Assembly: GCA_022826685.1 (NCBI GenBank)
Contig: JAJDUL010000038.1
Location: 1-64,000 of the forward strand
From: Gemmatimonadota bacterium
GTDB taxonomy: Bacteria; Gemmatimonadota; Gemmatimonadetes; Palauibacterales; Palauibacteraceae
Direction: 5' to 3'
Length of the DNA: 64,000 nt
Part shown: positions 45,333 through 54,534 of the stretch, piece by piece
How the letters are laid out: every line of letters starts with the position of its first letter
Position numbering within the stretch: position 1 is the stretch's first letter
Notes under the pieces: model-generated
What the model saw: only the letters and a program-made list of their open reading frames with translations
What the model was told of the DNA's origin: nothing
Databases searched by the model: none
Made by a program: the position numbers and the translations under genes

Positions 45333-46646
45333 TCACGCCGCCAACCATTCCGGCGCGTGGAGGCCGGGCGCGAAACGGCGCACCCACCGCCTCCGCGAGA
45401 TCGCCACGGCCGCGCGGGCGCGCTCCCCGGCCACCGTCGCGTCGATCTCCGAGGCGGCCCGGAGGCCCGACTGGAGGGCCCCCTGCATCCATCCCCGCTC
45501 TGCCGAGGCGTGCTCCCCCGCGAAGTGAATGGGGCCCTCGGGCGATGCGAGTTCCGGGCGCTCCGAAAACGGGGGGTCGTCCCGGGTGTAAGCGGCCCCG
45601 ATCCAGGGCTGGTGCTCCCATGCGAAGTGGGTCCCCCGCTCCGCGACCTCGCTCGAGCCGGGGAACAGGTCATTGAAGCGGTCGATGAACTCGGGCACGA
45701 TGGCGCCGGCTTCCATCGCCGCAACCGCGCGCGCCATGTCTCCGAACATGTAGGACATCAGAATCCCCCGAGGCCCCTCCTGGTTCCAGGTGGGATGCCA
45801 GAACTCCGAGAACCCGTCCACGAACGACAGTCCCCATCCGTTCAAGCCGCGATCCTCCCACGCCCGCTCCGCATACTGAACGTAGACGCGGGTGACATCC
45901 TCGTAGGAGGTGGCCGCGAAGGCCGCCCGCTTCGCCGCCGAAAGGACGGGGTCGAAGGCGATCCTGTCGATGACGGGGAGGGGGACGGTGCAGATGAGGC
46001 GGTCGCCCCTCAGTTCCGCCGCGGCGCCGCCGGTGCCGTATGTGGCCACCACGCCGGCATCGTCCCGGACCACCCTCGTCACCGGCGAGTCGTTCCGCAC
46101 GCGGTCTCCGAGCGCTTCGGCGAACGCCAGCGGCAAGGCGTCGGTCCCGGCCGGAATCTTGAGCCACGCATCCCGCCCCCCGCGCAGGAAGACGTCCGGC
46201 GTCTCCCGGTAGCTGTCCCCCTGCTCCGGAACGATGAGGTACTCGCCTTCCTGCGTGTAGAAGAGAGAGGTCTCGATGCCGAAGTGGTCGATGTAGCCGA
46301 GCGTTCGATCGTGGTCGGGCGGGATACGGGCCGGGCCGGGTTCGGCGATGAGCCCATCATCGAAGGGCTCGCGAAGCGTCTGCGCCCGGCCCCCGGCGGC
46401 GTCTCGTGCTTCCAGAACCCTGACATCGTGCCCCGCCCGCACCAACTCGTATGCGGCGACGAGCCCGGACAGGCCGGCGCCCACCACGATCACGTCGACC
46501 CGATCTCCGGGCGGTGGGGGCGGCGGCGGGGAGGGACCCAGCCCGCCGTCTGAACAGCCGGTGCCCAGGGAGAGAGAGACGAGCGCTCCGCCTCCCTGGA
46601 CGAGAAAGTTCCGGCGGCTGACCGCTATCGCTGCATCCCCGGACAG
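45333..46646 (-). CDS. Tat-exported flavin amine oxidase-like protein
   Basis: A FAD-binding amine-oxidase-family protein with the dinucleotide motif [16 protein letters not shown], the [12 protein letters not shown] loop, and the C-terminal FAD-closing motif [19 protein letters not shown]. The first GTG in frame (46493) starts right at the dinucleotide motif, but the open frame upstream encodes [22 protein letters not shown], a twin-arginine lipoprotein-type signal, then a proline linker. No ATG, GTG or TTG is available there. A CTG at 46646 lies 7 nt after GGAGG (an ATA at 46628 is an alternative). Translation would overlap the end of the FAD subunit gene. Substrate unknown; such enzymes oxidise amines or polyenes. 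Confidence 0.75.
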   Translation of the reverse strand: MSGDAAIAVSRRNFLVQGGGALVSLSLGTGCSDGGLGPSPPPPPPPGDRVDVIVVGAGLSGLVAAYELVRAGHDVRVLEARDAAGGRAQTLREPFDDGLIAEPGPARIPPDHDRTLGYIDHFGIETSLFYTQEGEYLIVPEQGDSYRETPDVFLRGGRDAWLKIPAGTDALPLAFAEALGDRVRNDSPVTRVVRDDAGVVATYGTGGAAAELRGDRLICTVPLPVIDRIAFDPVLSAAKRAAFAATSYEDVTRVYVQYAERAWEDRGLNGWGLSFVDGFSEFWHPTWNQEGPRGILMSYMFGDMARAVAAMEAGAIVPEFIDRFNDLFPGSSEVAERGTHFAWEHQPWIGAAYTRDDPPFSERPELASPEGPIHFAGEHASAERGWMQGALQSGLRAASEIDATVAGERARAAVAISRRRWVRRFAPGLHAPEWLAA

Positions 46647-47491
46647 CCGGCGGCCTCCGCCACCGCGCGCGAGATCAACACCTGCGCGAGGTGAAGGCGG
46701 TACTCCGAACTCGCGTTCTCATCCGCCGGGGGCGTCTCGAGTTCCGACACCTTCGACACCGCCGCGAGGATCTGCGCCTTCTCGGACGTGCCGGTCAGCG
46801 CCGCCTCGACCGCGTGCGCCCTGAGCGGCGTGCCGCCCATGTTCGTGAGCCCGATCGCGGCACCCGCGATTCCGGAGTCCGTCCAGTTCACCACTGCGGC
46901 CACGCCGACGATCGCCCAGTCCTGCGCGCGGCGCTGGAACTTCTGGTAGGCGCTGCCCCAGCCCTCCCGCTTCGGCACCCGGACGCCGGTCACGATCTCG
47001 CCATCGTCCGCCGCCGACATGAACGGCCCTACGAAGAAGTCCGCCGCCGCGACCGAGCGCGTGCCACCGGGCCCCGCGAGGGTGACCTCGGCATCGAGCG
47101 CGAGCAGCGCCGCGGGCAGGTCCGAGGCCGGATCCGCGTGCGCCACCGAACCGCCGAGCGTGCCGCGGTGCCGCACCTGGGGATCGCCGATCCCCTCCGC
47201 CACCTTTGCGATGAGACCGCTCCCGCCCGTGAGAGCGGCCGCGCCGGCCACCTCGTGGTGCGTCGTCAGGGCTCCGATCGTGACCGAGTCGCCGTCGTCC
47301 TGCACGCCGCGAAGCTCATCGATGCCGCCGATGTCCACGAGCAGCGAGGGCCGGGCCAGCCGCAGCCGCATGAGCGGCAGGAGCGAATGTCCGCCCGCCA
47401 GCGGCCGCGCGTCCTCGCCGCCCGCCGCGAGCAGGCTCAGCGCCTCATCGAGAGACGAAGCGCGCTCGTAGTCGAAAGACGCGGGGATCAT
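46625..47491 (-). CDS. FAD-binding (CoxM-like) subunit of a xanthine oxidase-family enzyme
   Basis: A 288-residue medium subunit of molybdenum hydroxylases. The FAD-binding segments are [17 protein letters not shown] near residue 32 and [17 protein letters not shown] near residue 110, followed by the CO-dehydrogenase C-terminal domain. It passes electrons from the [2Fe-2S] subunit to FAD and then to an acceptor. The ATG at 47491 overlaps the large-subunit stop by 4 bases. Its last bases lie inside the start region of the flavoprotein gene. Confidence 0.9.
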   Translation of the reverse strand: MIPASFDYERASSLDEALSLLAAGGEDARPLAGGHSLLPLMRLRLARPSLLVDIGGIDELRGVQDDGDSVTIGALTTHHEVAGAAALTGGSGLIAKVAEGIGDPQVRHRGTLGGSVAHADPASDLPAALLALDAEVTLAGPGGTRSVAAADFFVGPFMSAADDGEIVTGVRVPKREGWGSAYQKFQRRAQDWAIVGVAAVVNWTDSGIAGAAIGLTNMGGTPLRAHAVEAALTGTSEKAQILAAVSKVSELETPPADENASSEYRLHLAQVLISRAVAEAAGCPGMQR

Positions 47492-49854
47492 GCCTCACCT
47501 CCCTGGGCCGACTGAATCGCTCGCCACACCCGTTCCGGACTCGCCGGCATCGGGACGTCCGTCACGCCGAGATGCGAGAGCGCATCCACGATCGCGTTGA
47601 TCACCGCCGGCGCGGACCCGATCGTCCCCGCCTCGCCGATCCCCTTCACCCCCATGGGGTTCGAGGTACTCGGCGTCACGGTCCGATCCGTCTCGAAGGA
47701 TGGGAACTCCGCCGCGGAGGGCACGAGATAGTTGACCATCGACGAGGTCTCGAGCGTCCCGTCCTCCGCGTAGGTCGCCTCCTCGTACAGCGCGGCCGCG
47801 ATCCCCTGTGCCACGCCGCCGTGCACCTGGCCGTCCACGATGACGGGGTTGATCACCGGCCCGCAGTCGTCCACCGCGATGTAGCGGACGAGATCCACGG
47901 CACCCGTCTCCGTATCCACTTCCACGACGGCCACGTGCGTCCCGAAGGGGAAGGTGAAGTTCGGCGGATCGTACACGCAGCTCGCCTCGAGCCCGGGCTC
48001 CGAGTCCTCCGGCAGGCTGTGGGCCGTCCACGCCGCGAAGGCGAGTTCCGGCATCGACTTCGTGCGATCCGGGACGCCCTTCACCGAGAAGGTCCCCGCC
48101 TCGTACTCGAGATCCTCCGGCGCCACCTCGAGCAGGTGCGCCGCGAGCCCCCGCGCCTTGTCGACGACCCGGTCGCACGCGTTGTGGACGGCGACTCCCG
48201 CCACCGCGAGACTGCGGCTCCCGTAGGTGTTCATCCCGTGCGGCGCCACGTGCGTGTCCCCGTGGAGGACCGTGACATCCTCGTACGGTATCCCGAGCGC
48301 GTCCGCCGCGATCTGGGACCACGAGGTCACGTGCCCCTGCCCGTGCGGCGAACTGCCCGTCACGACCTCCGCCTTTCCGGTCGGCAGCATGCGCACCGTC
48401 GCCGCATCCCAGCCGCCGGCGGCGTACTTCAGCGAGGCGAGCACCTGCGAGGGCGCGAGCCCGCAGATTTCCACGTAGGAAGAGAACCCGACTCCGATCT
48501 GCCTGCTGCCCCCTCCCTCCCTGCGCTCCGCCTGGTCGCTCCGGAACCCGTCGTAGTCCAGCAGTTCCAGCGCCCGGTCGAGCGCGGGCTCGTAGTCGGC
48601 CGAGTCGAAGGCGAGCCCGCCCGGGCTCTGCACCATGTCGCCGGCCGGGAGGAAGTTCCGCCGCCGGATCTCCGCCGGGTCCACGCCGACCTCCCGCGCG
48701 AGCGAGTCGATCGCCCGCTCGATCGCGTAGGTCGCCTCCGGGCGGCCCGCGCCCCGGTAGGCGTCCGTCGGGGTCGTGTTCGTGAACACGCCCGTGCACT
48801 CGAAGTGGTACGCCTCCCCACCGTAGCAGCCGCAGTAGAGGAAGGCGCCCAGGAGCGGCACCCCCGGCGCCACGAGCTGCAGGTAGGCGCCCATCGCCGC
48901 GAGGATGTGGACGCGGTATCCGAGGATGTCGCCGTCGGAGGTCGCCGCGATCTCGATCTCCTGGACCTGGTCCCGGCCGTGAATCGTCGCGAGGTATCCC
49001 TCGCTGCGGCCCGCGACCCACTTGACCGGCTTCCCCAGCCGGCGCGCGAGGGCGATGCAGAGCGCCTCCTCCGCGTACACGTTCAGCTTCGAGCCGAAGC
49101 CGCCGCCCACGTCGGAGGGCGCAATGACCCGGATCTGCGACTCGGGAATCCCCAGCGTGAGCGCGAACAGCACCTTCGCGACGTGCGGAATCTGCGTCGT
49201 GGACCACACGGTGAAGTCGCCCGTCGAGGGGACGGGCTGCGCGACGACCGCGCGCGGCTCCATCGCGTTCGGGATCAGCCGCGGCTGCGTGTAGCGCTCC
49301 TTGACGACGACATCCGCCTTCGCGAACGCCTCATCCACCTCGCCGTTCGTCAGCGCCCACGTGTAGCTCTTGTTGTCGTCGAACGACTCGTGCACGCGCG
49401 GCGCGCCATCGGCCACCGCCGCCTCCACGTCCACGACCGCGTCGAGCACGTCGTAGTCGACCTCCACGAGTTCCGCCGCGTCGAGCGCCGCGTTGCGGCT
49501 CGTGGCGACGACGACCGCCACCGCATCGCCGACGTAGCGCGCCACGTCCTGCGCCACCGGCCAGTGATCGGGGATCCTGATGTCGTCCGTCACGGGCCAC
49601 GCCATGGGCAGCCCCGCCGCCCATTCATCGGCGAGATCGGCCCCGCTGTACGCGGCGACCACGCCCTCCGCGGCCGCGGCGGCGGAAACGTCCACCGAGG
49701 TGATGCGAGCCGACCCGTGCGGACTCCGCAGGAGCGCCGCGTGAAGCATGCCGGGAAGCGTGAGGCCCTCCAGGAACTGGCCCTGCCCCGTGATCAGCTT
49801 GGGATCCTCTTTCCGTGGGACCCCGCCGCCAACGTATTTCTCAGCCGTCGCCAT
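47488..49854 (-). CDS. Form II CoxL-like molybdopterin catalytic subunit
   Basis: A 788-residue catalytic subunit of the aerobic CO dehydrogenase/xanthine oxidase family. The active-site loop reads AYRGAGR (365-371), the form II signature; form I enzymes, which oxidise CO well, have AYRCSFR with the copper-ligating Cys. SDVGGGFGSK (247-256) and the C-terminal GEAGTIGS carry other molybdopterin-contacting residues, including the conserved Glu. Form II members have poorly known substrates, such as other carbon-heteroatom compounds or slow CO oxidation. The ATG at 49854 is a few bases after the CoxS-like gene. I expect a CoxSLM complex with the flanking genes. Confidence 0.9.
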   Translation of the reverse strand: MATAEKYVGGGVPRKEDPKLITGQGQFLEGLTLPGMLHAALLRSPHGSARITSVDVSAAAAAEGVVAAYSGADLADEWAAGLPMAWPVTDDIRIPDHWPVAQDVARYVGDAVAVVVATSRNAALDAAELVEVDYDVLDAVVDVEAAVADGAPRVHESFDDNKSYTWALTNGEVDEAFAKADVVVKERYTQPRLIPNAMEPRAVVAQPVPSTGDFTVWSTTQIPHVAKVLFALTLGIPESQIRVIAPSDVGGGFGSKLNVYAEEALCIALARRLGKPVKWVAGRSEGYLATIHGRDQVQEIEIAATSDGDILGYRVHILAAMGAYLQLVAPGVPLLGAFLYCGCYGGEAYHFECTGVFTNTTPTDAYRGAGRPEATYAIERAIDSLAREVGVDPAEIRRRNFLPAGDMVQSPGGLAFDSADYEPALDRALELLDYDGFRSDQAERREGGGSRQIGVGFSSYVEICGLAPSQVLASLKYAAGGWDAATVRMLPTGKAEVVTGSSPHGQGHVTSWSQIAADALGIPYEDVTVLHGDTHVAPHGMNTYGSRSLAVAGVAVHNACDRVVDKARGLAAHLLEVAPEDLEYEAGTFSVKGVPDRTKSMPELAFAAWTAHSLPEDSEPGLEASCVYDPPNFTFPFGTHVAVVEVDTETGAVDLVRYIAVDDCGPVINPVIVDGQVHGGVAQGIAAALYEEATYAEDGTLETSSMVNYLVPSAAEFPSFETDRTVTPSTSNPMGVKGIGEAGTIGSAPAVINAIVDALSHLGVTDVPMPASPERVWRAIQSAQGGEA

Positions 49855-49869
49855 GTTCTCTCTCCTCGC

Positions 49870-50337
49870 CTAAGAGCCCATGTCGTCGGCGGCCGCGAGC
49901 ACCGCCTTGACGATGTTGTGGTAGCCGGTGCACCGGCAGAGGTTGCCCTCCAGCGCGAGCCGGACTTCGTCCTCCGTCGGCGACGGGTTCTCATCCAGGT
50001 ATCCCACCGCGGCCATCATCATCCCGGGCGTGCAGAACCCGCACTGGAGGCCGTGCTGCTCGTGGAACGCCTTCTGAACGGGGTGCCAGTCGCCGTTCGA
50101 CGCGAGACCCTCGACGGTCGTCACCTCCGCGCCATCCGCCTGGACGGCGAGCACGGTACACGACTTCGCCGACTGACCGTTCATCAGGATCGTGCAGGCG
50201 CCGCACGAGGACGTGTCGCAGCCCACGTTGGTGCCGGTCAGTTCGAGTTGTTCGCGGATGAAATGAACGAGGAGGGTGCGGGGTTCGACGTCCGCCTCGT
50301 GCCGAACCCCGTTCACGGTGACGGAGATGCGCTTCAT
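49870..50337 (-). CDS. [2Fe-2S] subunit (CoxS-like) of a molybdenum hydroxylase
   Basis: A 155-residue iron-sulfur subunit with both [2Fe-2S] clusters intact. The plant-ferredoxin-type cluster uses Cys40, Cys45, Cys48 and Cys60 ([12 protein letters not shown], then SC). The C-terminal helical cluster uses Cys99, Cys102, Cys134 and Cys136 ([10 protein letters not shown], then NLCRCTGY). It carries electrons from the molybdenum site to FAD. As the first gene of the set it should be closest to the promoter; the ~185-base region upstream shows no convincing hexamers. Confidence 0.95.
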   Translation of the reverse strand: MKRISVTVNGVRHEADVEPRTLLVHFIREQLELTGTNVGCDTSSCGACTILMNGQSAKSCTVLAVQADGAEVTTVEGLASNGDWHPVQKAFHEQHGLQCGFCTPGMMMAAVGYLDENPSPTEDEVRLALEGNLCRCTGYHNIVKAVLAAADDMGS

Positions 50338-50523
50338 GCGGCCACTCCTGATCCTGTGCCGGCGGGAGCGCCGATGGAGCTCCCGGAACGGGACTCATCC
50401 GGCCGCCCGTCGGCCGGGGGGATTCAGTCTAGAGCGGGTTGCGGGGAGGGTGCAACCGGTTCGGCGGCCGTGCCGCGGAGACCGGCCAGGCGGCCACCGG
50501 AGAGGCCGGGGCCGCGGCGGCGG
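50338..50523. other. Gap between CoxS-like gene and leucine-rich-repeat gene
   Basis: About 185 bases with no credible gene. The stretch is strongly GC-rich with Gly/Arg-type codons in every frame. The promoter of the CoxSLM genes should lie in it. I see no clear -10/-35 pair, palindrome or terminator hairpin. Confidence 0.4.
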
Positions 50524-52380
50524 TCAGTTGCGGCAGCGCGTTCCCGTGAACCACATGATTCCCGCCACCCACGCGTCGAACGCGGAGTCGCGCGGCACGC
50601 ACAGCGCCGACACCATCGAGAGAGTCCTGAGGGACGTCATGCGCGTGGCGGCCCGGGGCAGTGGTCCGCTCATGCGCGTGCTTCCGAGCATCAGCACCTC
50701 GAGGCGCGTGAGATTGCCGAACGTCTCGGGCATCGGTCCGCTCAACTCCGTGTGGTTGAGTTCCAGCCTCTCCAGCTTCGTGAGCTGTCCCAGTTCGGGC
50801 GGCACAGACCCGCTCAACTCGTTCTCGCGGAGCCATAGTTGCTTGAGATTGGTGAGGTTGCCGAGTTCCGGCGGGATGGGACCGGTCAGCTGGTTTGCGT
50901 ACAACCACAACTCCTCGAGGTTGGCGAGGTTGCCGAGTTCCGGCGGAATGGGACCCTCGAGGCCGAGATGGACCTCGCCGCGGTAGGGATAGTGGCTGTT
51001 CCCCAGGTTCAACACGCGGAGGTTGGCGAGGTCGCCGAGTTCGGGCGGAATCGTGCCGCGCAGCCGGTTCCGCCCCAGGTACAGTTCCTCGAGGTTGGCC
51101 AGCCTGCCGAGTTCGGGGGGTATGGTGCTGTCCATGCCCACCATGACGTCGTTTCTGATGGGCAGATAGCTCCCCCCCAGCCCCAGCACTCTGAGGTTCT
51201 CAAGGCCGGCGAGTTCGGGCGGGATCTGGCCGGTGAAGCGGTGCCTGTTCAGGTTCAGGACTTCGAGTTCCGGGAACCCGAATACCGCGCCCGGAAAGAA
51301 AAGCAGGTCGTTCCTGCTCAGATCCAGCGACCTGAGCTTCGGCAGGTGGCCGACCGTGTAGCCGCGACCGATCCGGGTCTCGGCGAGATTCAGAACCTCC
51401 AGGCTCGGGTAGGGGCCTTCCAGACCCTCCACCAGCGTGCGGTCCAGCCGCAGGCTCTCCAGGTGCGGCAGCATCCCCACCTCGCGCGGGACGACGCCCC
51501 GGATGCGGTTTCCCTGCAGGTGGAGCACCCGCAGCGAGCGGAGACGCCCGAGTTCCCGTGGCAGCGGCCCCCGGAACGACGCGTCCGGCAGCGACAGCTC
51601 CACGACGCGCGTGGCGCGCCCCTCCTCCTCGGTCGTCACCCCCCACCAGGTCGAGATCGACTTCGACGGATCCCATCCCCGGCGCCCCAACCGGGATGGT
51701 CCGATGGCCCGCATCAGGACCAGGAGGACCTCCCGGTCCTCCCCCTCCCGGTCATGCACCGCCACCTCGACGGCCGCGACTTCCTGCCCGGCCACCGCCG
51801 AGATCCTCGCGCTCCCGTTCCCGGCCGCCGTCACGAGGCCCGTCTCGTCCACGACCGCCACCGACGAGTCGCTCGTCGTCCACGCCAGCGCACTCGACGG
51901 CACCGGATGGCCGTTCCCGTCGAACGCCCGCATCGCCACCCGCACCGTGTCGCCGTACCGGCGCAGCGTGTCCGGCGCCGCCGGCGCCTCCACCCGCACC
52001 GCCCACTGCGCCACCGTAACCGCCGAGGTCCCCTCAAGAGTCCCGGACGCGGCCGTCACCGTCGCCGATCCGTTGTCCACCGCCGTCACCAGGCCCGACC
52101 CCTCCACCGCCGTCCCGTCCACTGCAGCGACCGCGGGATCGTCCGTGCTCCACGTGACGGCCTCGCCCGCCAGCACCCTGCCGCGCTGGTCCAGGATCCG
52201 GGCCGTCAGGAGTGCCTCGTCCCCCAGCGCGAACAGCGTCACGGCCGAGGGTAGCACCTCCAGCCGCGTCGCCACCGGCGGATCCGGCGGCGCCGGGTCG
52301 ACCGGCGGCGTCCCTCCGCAGGCGAGAACCGGCGCGAGCAGCGCCGAACGAGTCAGTCCCCGTCGTCCCGTCGCAATCAT
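50524..52380 (-). CDS. Lipoprotein with bacterial Ig-like domains and plant-like leucine-rich repeats (copy 1)
   Basis: A 618-residue predicted lipoprotein. The signal ends at VLACGG (a plausible lipobox, Cys21), followed by a Pro/Asp linker. Residues ~40-215 hold two bacterial Ig-like (BIG2-type) domains, each with the GEAVTWSTDDPAVAAVDG or ALAWTTSDSSVAVVDETG motif and GLVTA. Residues ~245-590 hold about 13 leucine-rich repeats of the plant-like type (GPIPPELGNLANLEELWLYANQLT). The cap preceding them contains WWGV, as in plant receptor N-caps. The protein ends in Cys. It is probably exposed at the cell surface or periplasm and may bind partners. The ATG 52380 has GGAGG upstream. It is a near-duplicate of the next gene. 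Confidence 0.85.
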   Translation of the reverse strand: MIATGRRGLTRSALLAPVLACGGTPPVDPAPPDPPVATRLEVLPSAVTLFALGDEALLTARILDQRGRVLAGEAVTWSTDDPAVAAVDGTAVEGSGLVTAVDNGSATVTAASGTLEGTSAVTVAQWAVRVEAPAAPDTLRRYGDTVRVAMRAFDGNGHPVPSSALAWTTSDSSVAVVDETGLVTAAGNGSARISAVAGQEVAAVEVAVHDREGEDREVLLVLMRAIGPSRLGRRGWDPSKSISTWWGVTTEEEGRATRVVELSLPDASFRGPLPRELGRLRSLRVLHLQGNRIRGVVPREVGMLPHLESLRLDRTLVEGLEGPYPSLEVLNLAETRIGRGYTVGHLPKLRSLDLSRNDLLFFPGAVFGFPELEVLNLNRHRFTGQIPPELAGLENLRVLGLGGSYLPIRNDVMVGMDSTIPPELGRLANLEELYLGRNRLRGTIPPELGDLANLRVLNLGNSHYPYRGEVHLGLEGPIPPELGNLANLEELWLYANQLTGPIPPELGNLTNLKQLWLRENELSGSVPPELGQLTKLERLELNHTELSGPMPETFGNLTRLEVLMLGSTRMSGPLPRAATRMTSLRTLSMVSALCVPRDSAFDAWVAGIMWFTGTRCRN

Positions 52381-52423
52381 GCGGCCTCCCTCCCCCGTCG
52401 ACTCCGTGCCGGCTCACCGCACA

Positions 52424-52429
52424 ATCATA
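52424..52429 (-). promoter_or_regulatory. Candidate -10 hexamer (TATGAT) of LRR gene copy 1
   Basis: The complement of 52424-52429 is TATGAT, one mismatch from the consensus -10. The same hexamer and flanks occur at the same place upstream of the second copy (54467-54472). No clear -35 is visible in either. Conservation through the duplication is weak support, since the copies are recent. Confidence 0.35.
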
Positions 52430-52484
52430 GCGTTTCCCGTGACTGGTCGCGTGGCACCCCGGGAGTCGGGGGCCGCGGCGGCCG

Positions 52485-54422
52485 TCAGTTGCGGCAGCGC
52501 GTTCCCGTGAACTCGTACATTTCCGCCACCCATGCGTCGAACGCGGAGTCGCGCGGTACGCACAGCCGCACGGGCATCGACAGATACCGGAGCGCCGTCA
52601 TGCGCGTCGCCGCACGCGGCACGCGTCCTTCCATGCGCGTATCGTCGACGTTGAGTTGAAGGAGGCTGGCGAGTTCCCCAAACGTCTCCGGCAGCGGTCC
52701 GCTCACCTTCGTGTGGTACAGAAACAGCCCCCTCAGCTTTGCCAGCCGTCCGAGTTCGGGCGGGACCGGACCGCTCAACTCGTTGCCCCCAAGGTTCAGC
52801 CTCTCGAGGCTGGGGAGGTCGCCCAGTTCCGGCAGGATGGGACCGGTCAGCTGGTTTCCGTCCAGCCATAACTCCCTGAGATTGGAAAGATTGCCGAGTT
52901 CCGGCGGGATAGGTCCGGTCAGCTGGTTTGAGTACAACCACAACTCCTCGAGGTTGGCGAGGTTGCCGAGTTCCGGCGGAATGGGACCCTCGAGGCCGAG
53001 ATGGACCTCGCCGTGGTAGGGATAGTGGCTGTTGCCCAAGTTCAACACGCGGAGGTTGGCGAGGTCGCCGAGTTCGGGCGGAATCGTGCCGCGCAGCCGG
53101 TTCCGCCCCAGGTACAGTTCCTCGAGGTTGGCCAGCTTGCCGAGTTCGGGGGGTATGGTGCTGTCCATGCCGTAGGTCATGTTCCTGATGGGCAAATAAC
53201 TCCCCGTCAGCCCCAGCACCCGGAGGTTCTCGAGGTCGGCGAGTTCGAGCGGGATCTGGCCGGTGAAGAGGTGCCAGTTCAGGTGCAGGACTTCGAGTTC
53301 CGGGAACCCGAACACCTCGACCGGAAATCGGCCAAGGTCGTTCCTGCTCAGGTCGAGCGACCTGAGCTTTGGCAGGTGACCGATCCGGTAGAAGGAACCG
53401 ATCCGGGTCTCGGCGAGATTCAGAACCTCCAGACTCGGGTAGGGGCCTTCCAGACCCTCCACCCGCGTGCGGTCCAGCCGCAGGCTCTCCAGGTGCGGCA
53501 GCATCCCAACCTCGCGCGGGACGACGCCCTCGATGCTGTTTCCCTGCAGGTGGAGCACCCGCAGCGAGCGGAGACGCCCGAGTTCCCGCGGCAGCAGCCC
53601 CCCCAAGTCCGCGTCCGGCAGCGACAACTCCACGACGCGCGTGGCGCGCTCCTCCTCCTCCGTCTTGACCCCCCACCAAGTCGAGATCGACTTCGACGGG
53701 TCCCACCGCCGGAACCCCCTCGGGGTCAGCCAACCGGGCCCGGACACATCTCCGTACAGGAGCAGGAGCACTTCGCGGTCCTCCCCCTCCCGGTCATGCA
53801 CCACCACCTCGACCGCCGCGGTTTCCCGCCCGGCCACCGCCGAGATCGTCGCGCTCCCGTTGCCGGCCGCCGTCACCAGGCCCGTCTCGTCCACGACCGC
53901 CACCGACGAGTCGCTCGTCGTCCACGCCAGCGCGCTCGACGGCGCCGGGTGGCCGTTCCCGTCGAACGCCCGCATCGCCACCCGCACCGTGTCCCCGTAC
54001 CGGCGCAGCGTGTCCGGCGCCGGCGGCGCCTCCACCGCCACGGCCCGCTGCGCCACGGCAACCGCCGCGGTCCCGTCAAGGCTCCCCGAGGCGGCCGTCA
54101 CCGTCGTCGCCCCGTTCCCGGACGCCGTCACCAGGCCCGACCCCTCCACCGCCGTCCCGTCCACCGTAGCCACCGCGGGATCGTCCGTGCTCCACGCGAC
54201 CGGCTCGCCCGCCAGCACCCTGCCGCGCTGGTCCAGGATCCGGGTGGTCAGGAGCGCCTCGTCCCCCAGCGCGAACAGCGTCACGGCCGAGGGTAGCACC
54301 TCCAGCCGCGTCGCCACCGGCGGATCCGGGGGCGCGGGGTCGACCGGCGGCGTCCCCCCGCAGGCGAGAACCGGCGCGAGCAGCGCCGAAGGAGTCAGTC
54401 CCCGTCGTCCCGTCGCAATCAT
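52485..54422 (-). CDS. Lipoprotein with bacterial Ig-like domains and plant-like leucine-rich repeats (copy 2)
   Basis: The second tandem copy, 645 residues, starting at ATG 54422 with GGGAGG upstream. The signal peptide (VLACGG), two Ig-like domains and the cap with WWGV are almost identical to copy 1, apart from a short insertion (YGDVSGPGWL) and scattered changes. It has one or two extra repeats (for example one with PSLERLNLGGNELSGPV), and different sequences at the C-terminal cap. A GTG or ATG at 54467 would add 15 residues without a binding site and is rejected. The pair may give different binding specificities on one scaffold, which is inference. Confidence 0.85.
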   Translation of the reverse strand: MIATGRRGLTPSALLAPVLACGGTPPVDPAPPDPPVATRLEVLPSAVTLFALGDEALLTTRILDQRGRVLAGEPVAWSTDDPAVATVDGTAVEGSGLVTASGNGATTVTAASGSLDGTAAVAVAQRAVAVEAPPAPDTLRRYGDTVRVAMRAFDGNGHPAPSSALAWTTSDSSVAVVDETGLVTAAGNGSATISAVAGRETAAVEVVVHDREGEDREVLLLLYGDVSGPGWLTPRGFRRWDPSKSISTWWGVKTEEEERATRVVELSLPDADLGGLLPRELGRLRSLRVLHLQGNSIEGVVPREVGMLPHLESLRLDRTRVEGLEGPYPSLEVLNLAETRIGSFYRIGHLPKLRSLDLSRNDLGRFPVEVFGFPELEVLHLNWHLFTGQIPLELADLENLRVLGLTGSYLPIRNMTYGMDSTIPPELGKLANLEELYLGRNRLRGTIPPELGDLANLRVLNLGNSHYPYHGEVHLGLEGPIPPELGNLANLEELWLYSNQLTGPIPPELGNLSNLRELWLDGNQLTGPILPELGDLPSLERLNLGGNELSGPVPPELGRLAKLRGLFLYHTKVSGPLPETFGELASLLQLNVDDTRMEGRVPRAATRMTALRYLSMPVRLCVPRDSAFDAWVAEMYEFTGTRCRN

Positions 54423-54466
54423 GCGGCCTCCCTCCCCCCATCGACTCCGTGCCGGTTCACCGCACA

Positions 54467-54472
54467 ATCATA
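54467..54472 (-). promoter_or_regulatory. Candidate -10 hexamer (TATGAT) of LRR gene copy 2
   Basis: The complement of 54467-54472 is TATGAT, in the same sequence context as the site in front of copy 1. The sequence beyond it diverges completely, marking the edge of the duplicated unit. Confidence 0.35.
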
Positions 54473-54534
54473 GCGTTTCCGGCCAGCCCACGCGGGCATG
54501 CGACCGATTCGCGTCGTCGGCCGGCTCTGTCGGT

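Larger units (their letters stand above)
50506..54480. repeat. Tandem duplication of a ~1.95-kb lipoprotein gene unit
   Basis: Two head-to-tail copies, about 50506-52438 and 52466-54480, each contain a whole gene plus its upstream leader. The 3' ends match (around the shared GTTGCGGCAGCGCG), and the leaders match almost base for base up to the TATGAT-like hexamer (complement of 52424-52429 and 54467-54472). Divergence is concentrated in the leucine-rich repeats and their C-terminal caps, including repeats gained or lost, while signal peptide and Ig-like regions are nearly the same. Confidence 0.8.

Noticed and set aside
47488-49854. Form I (CO-oxidising) CO dehydrogenase
   Set aside because: The active-site loop is AYRGAGR and not AYRCSFR, so it is form II, and CO as main substrate should not be claimed.
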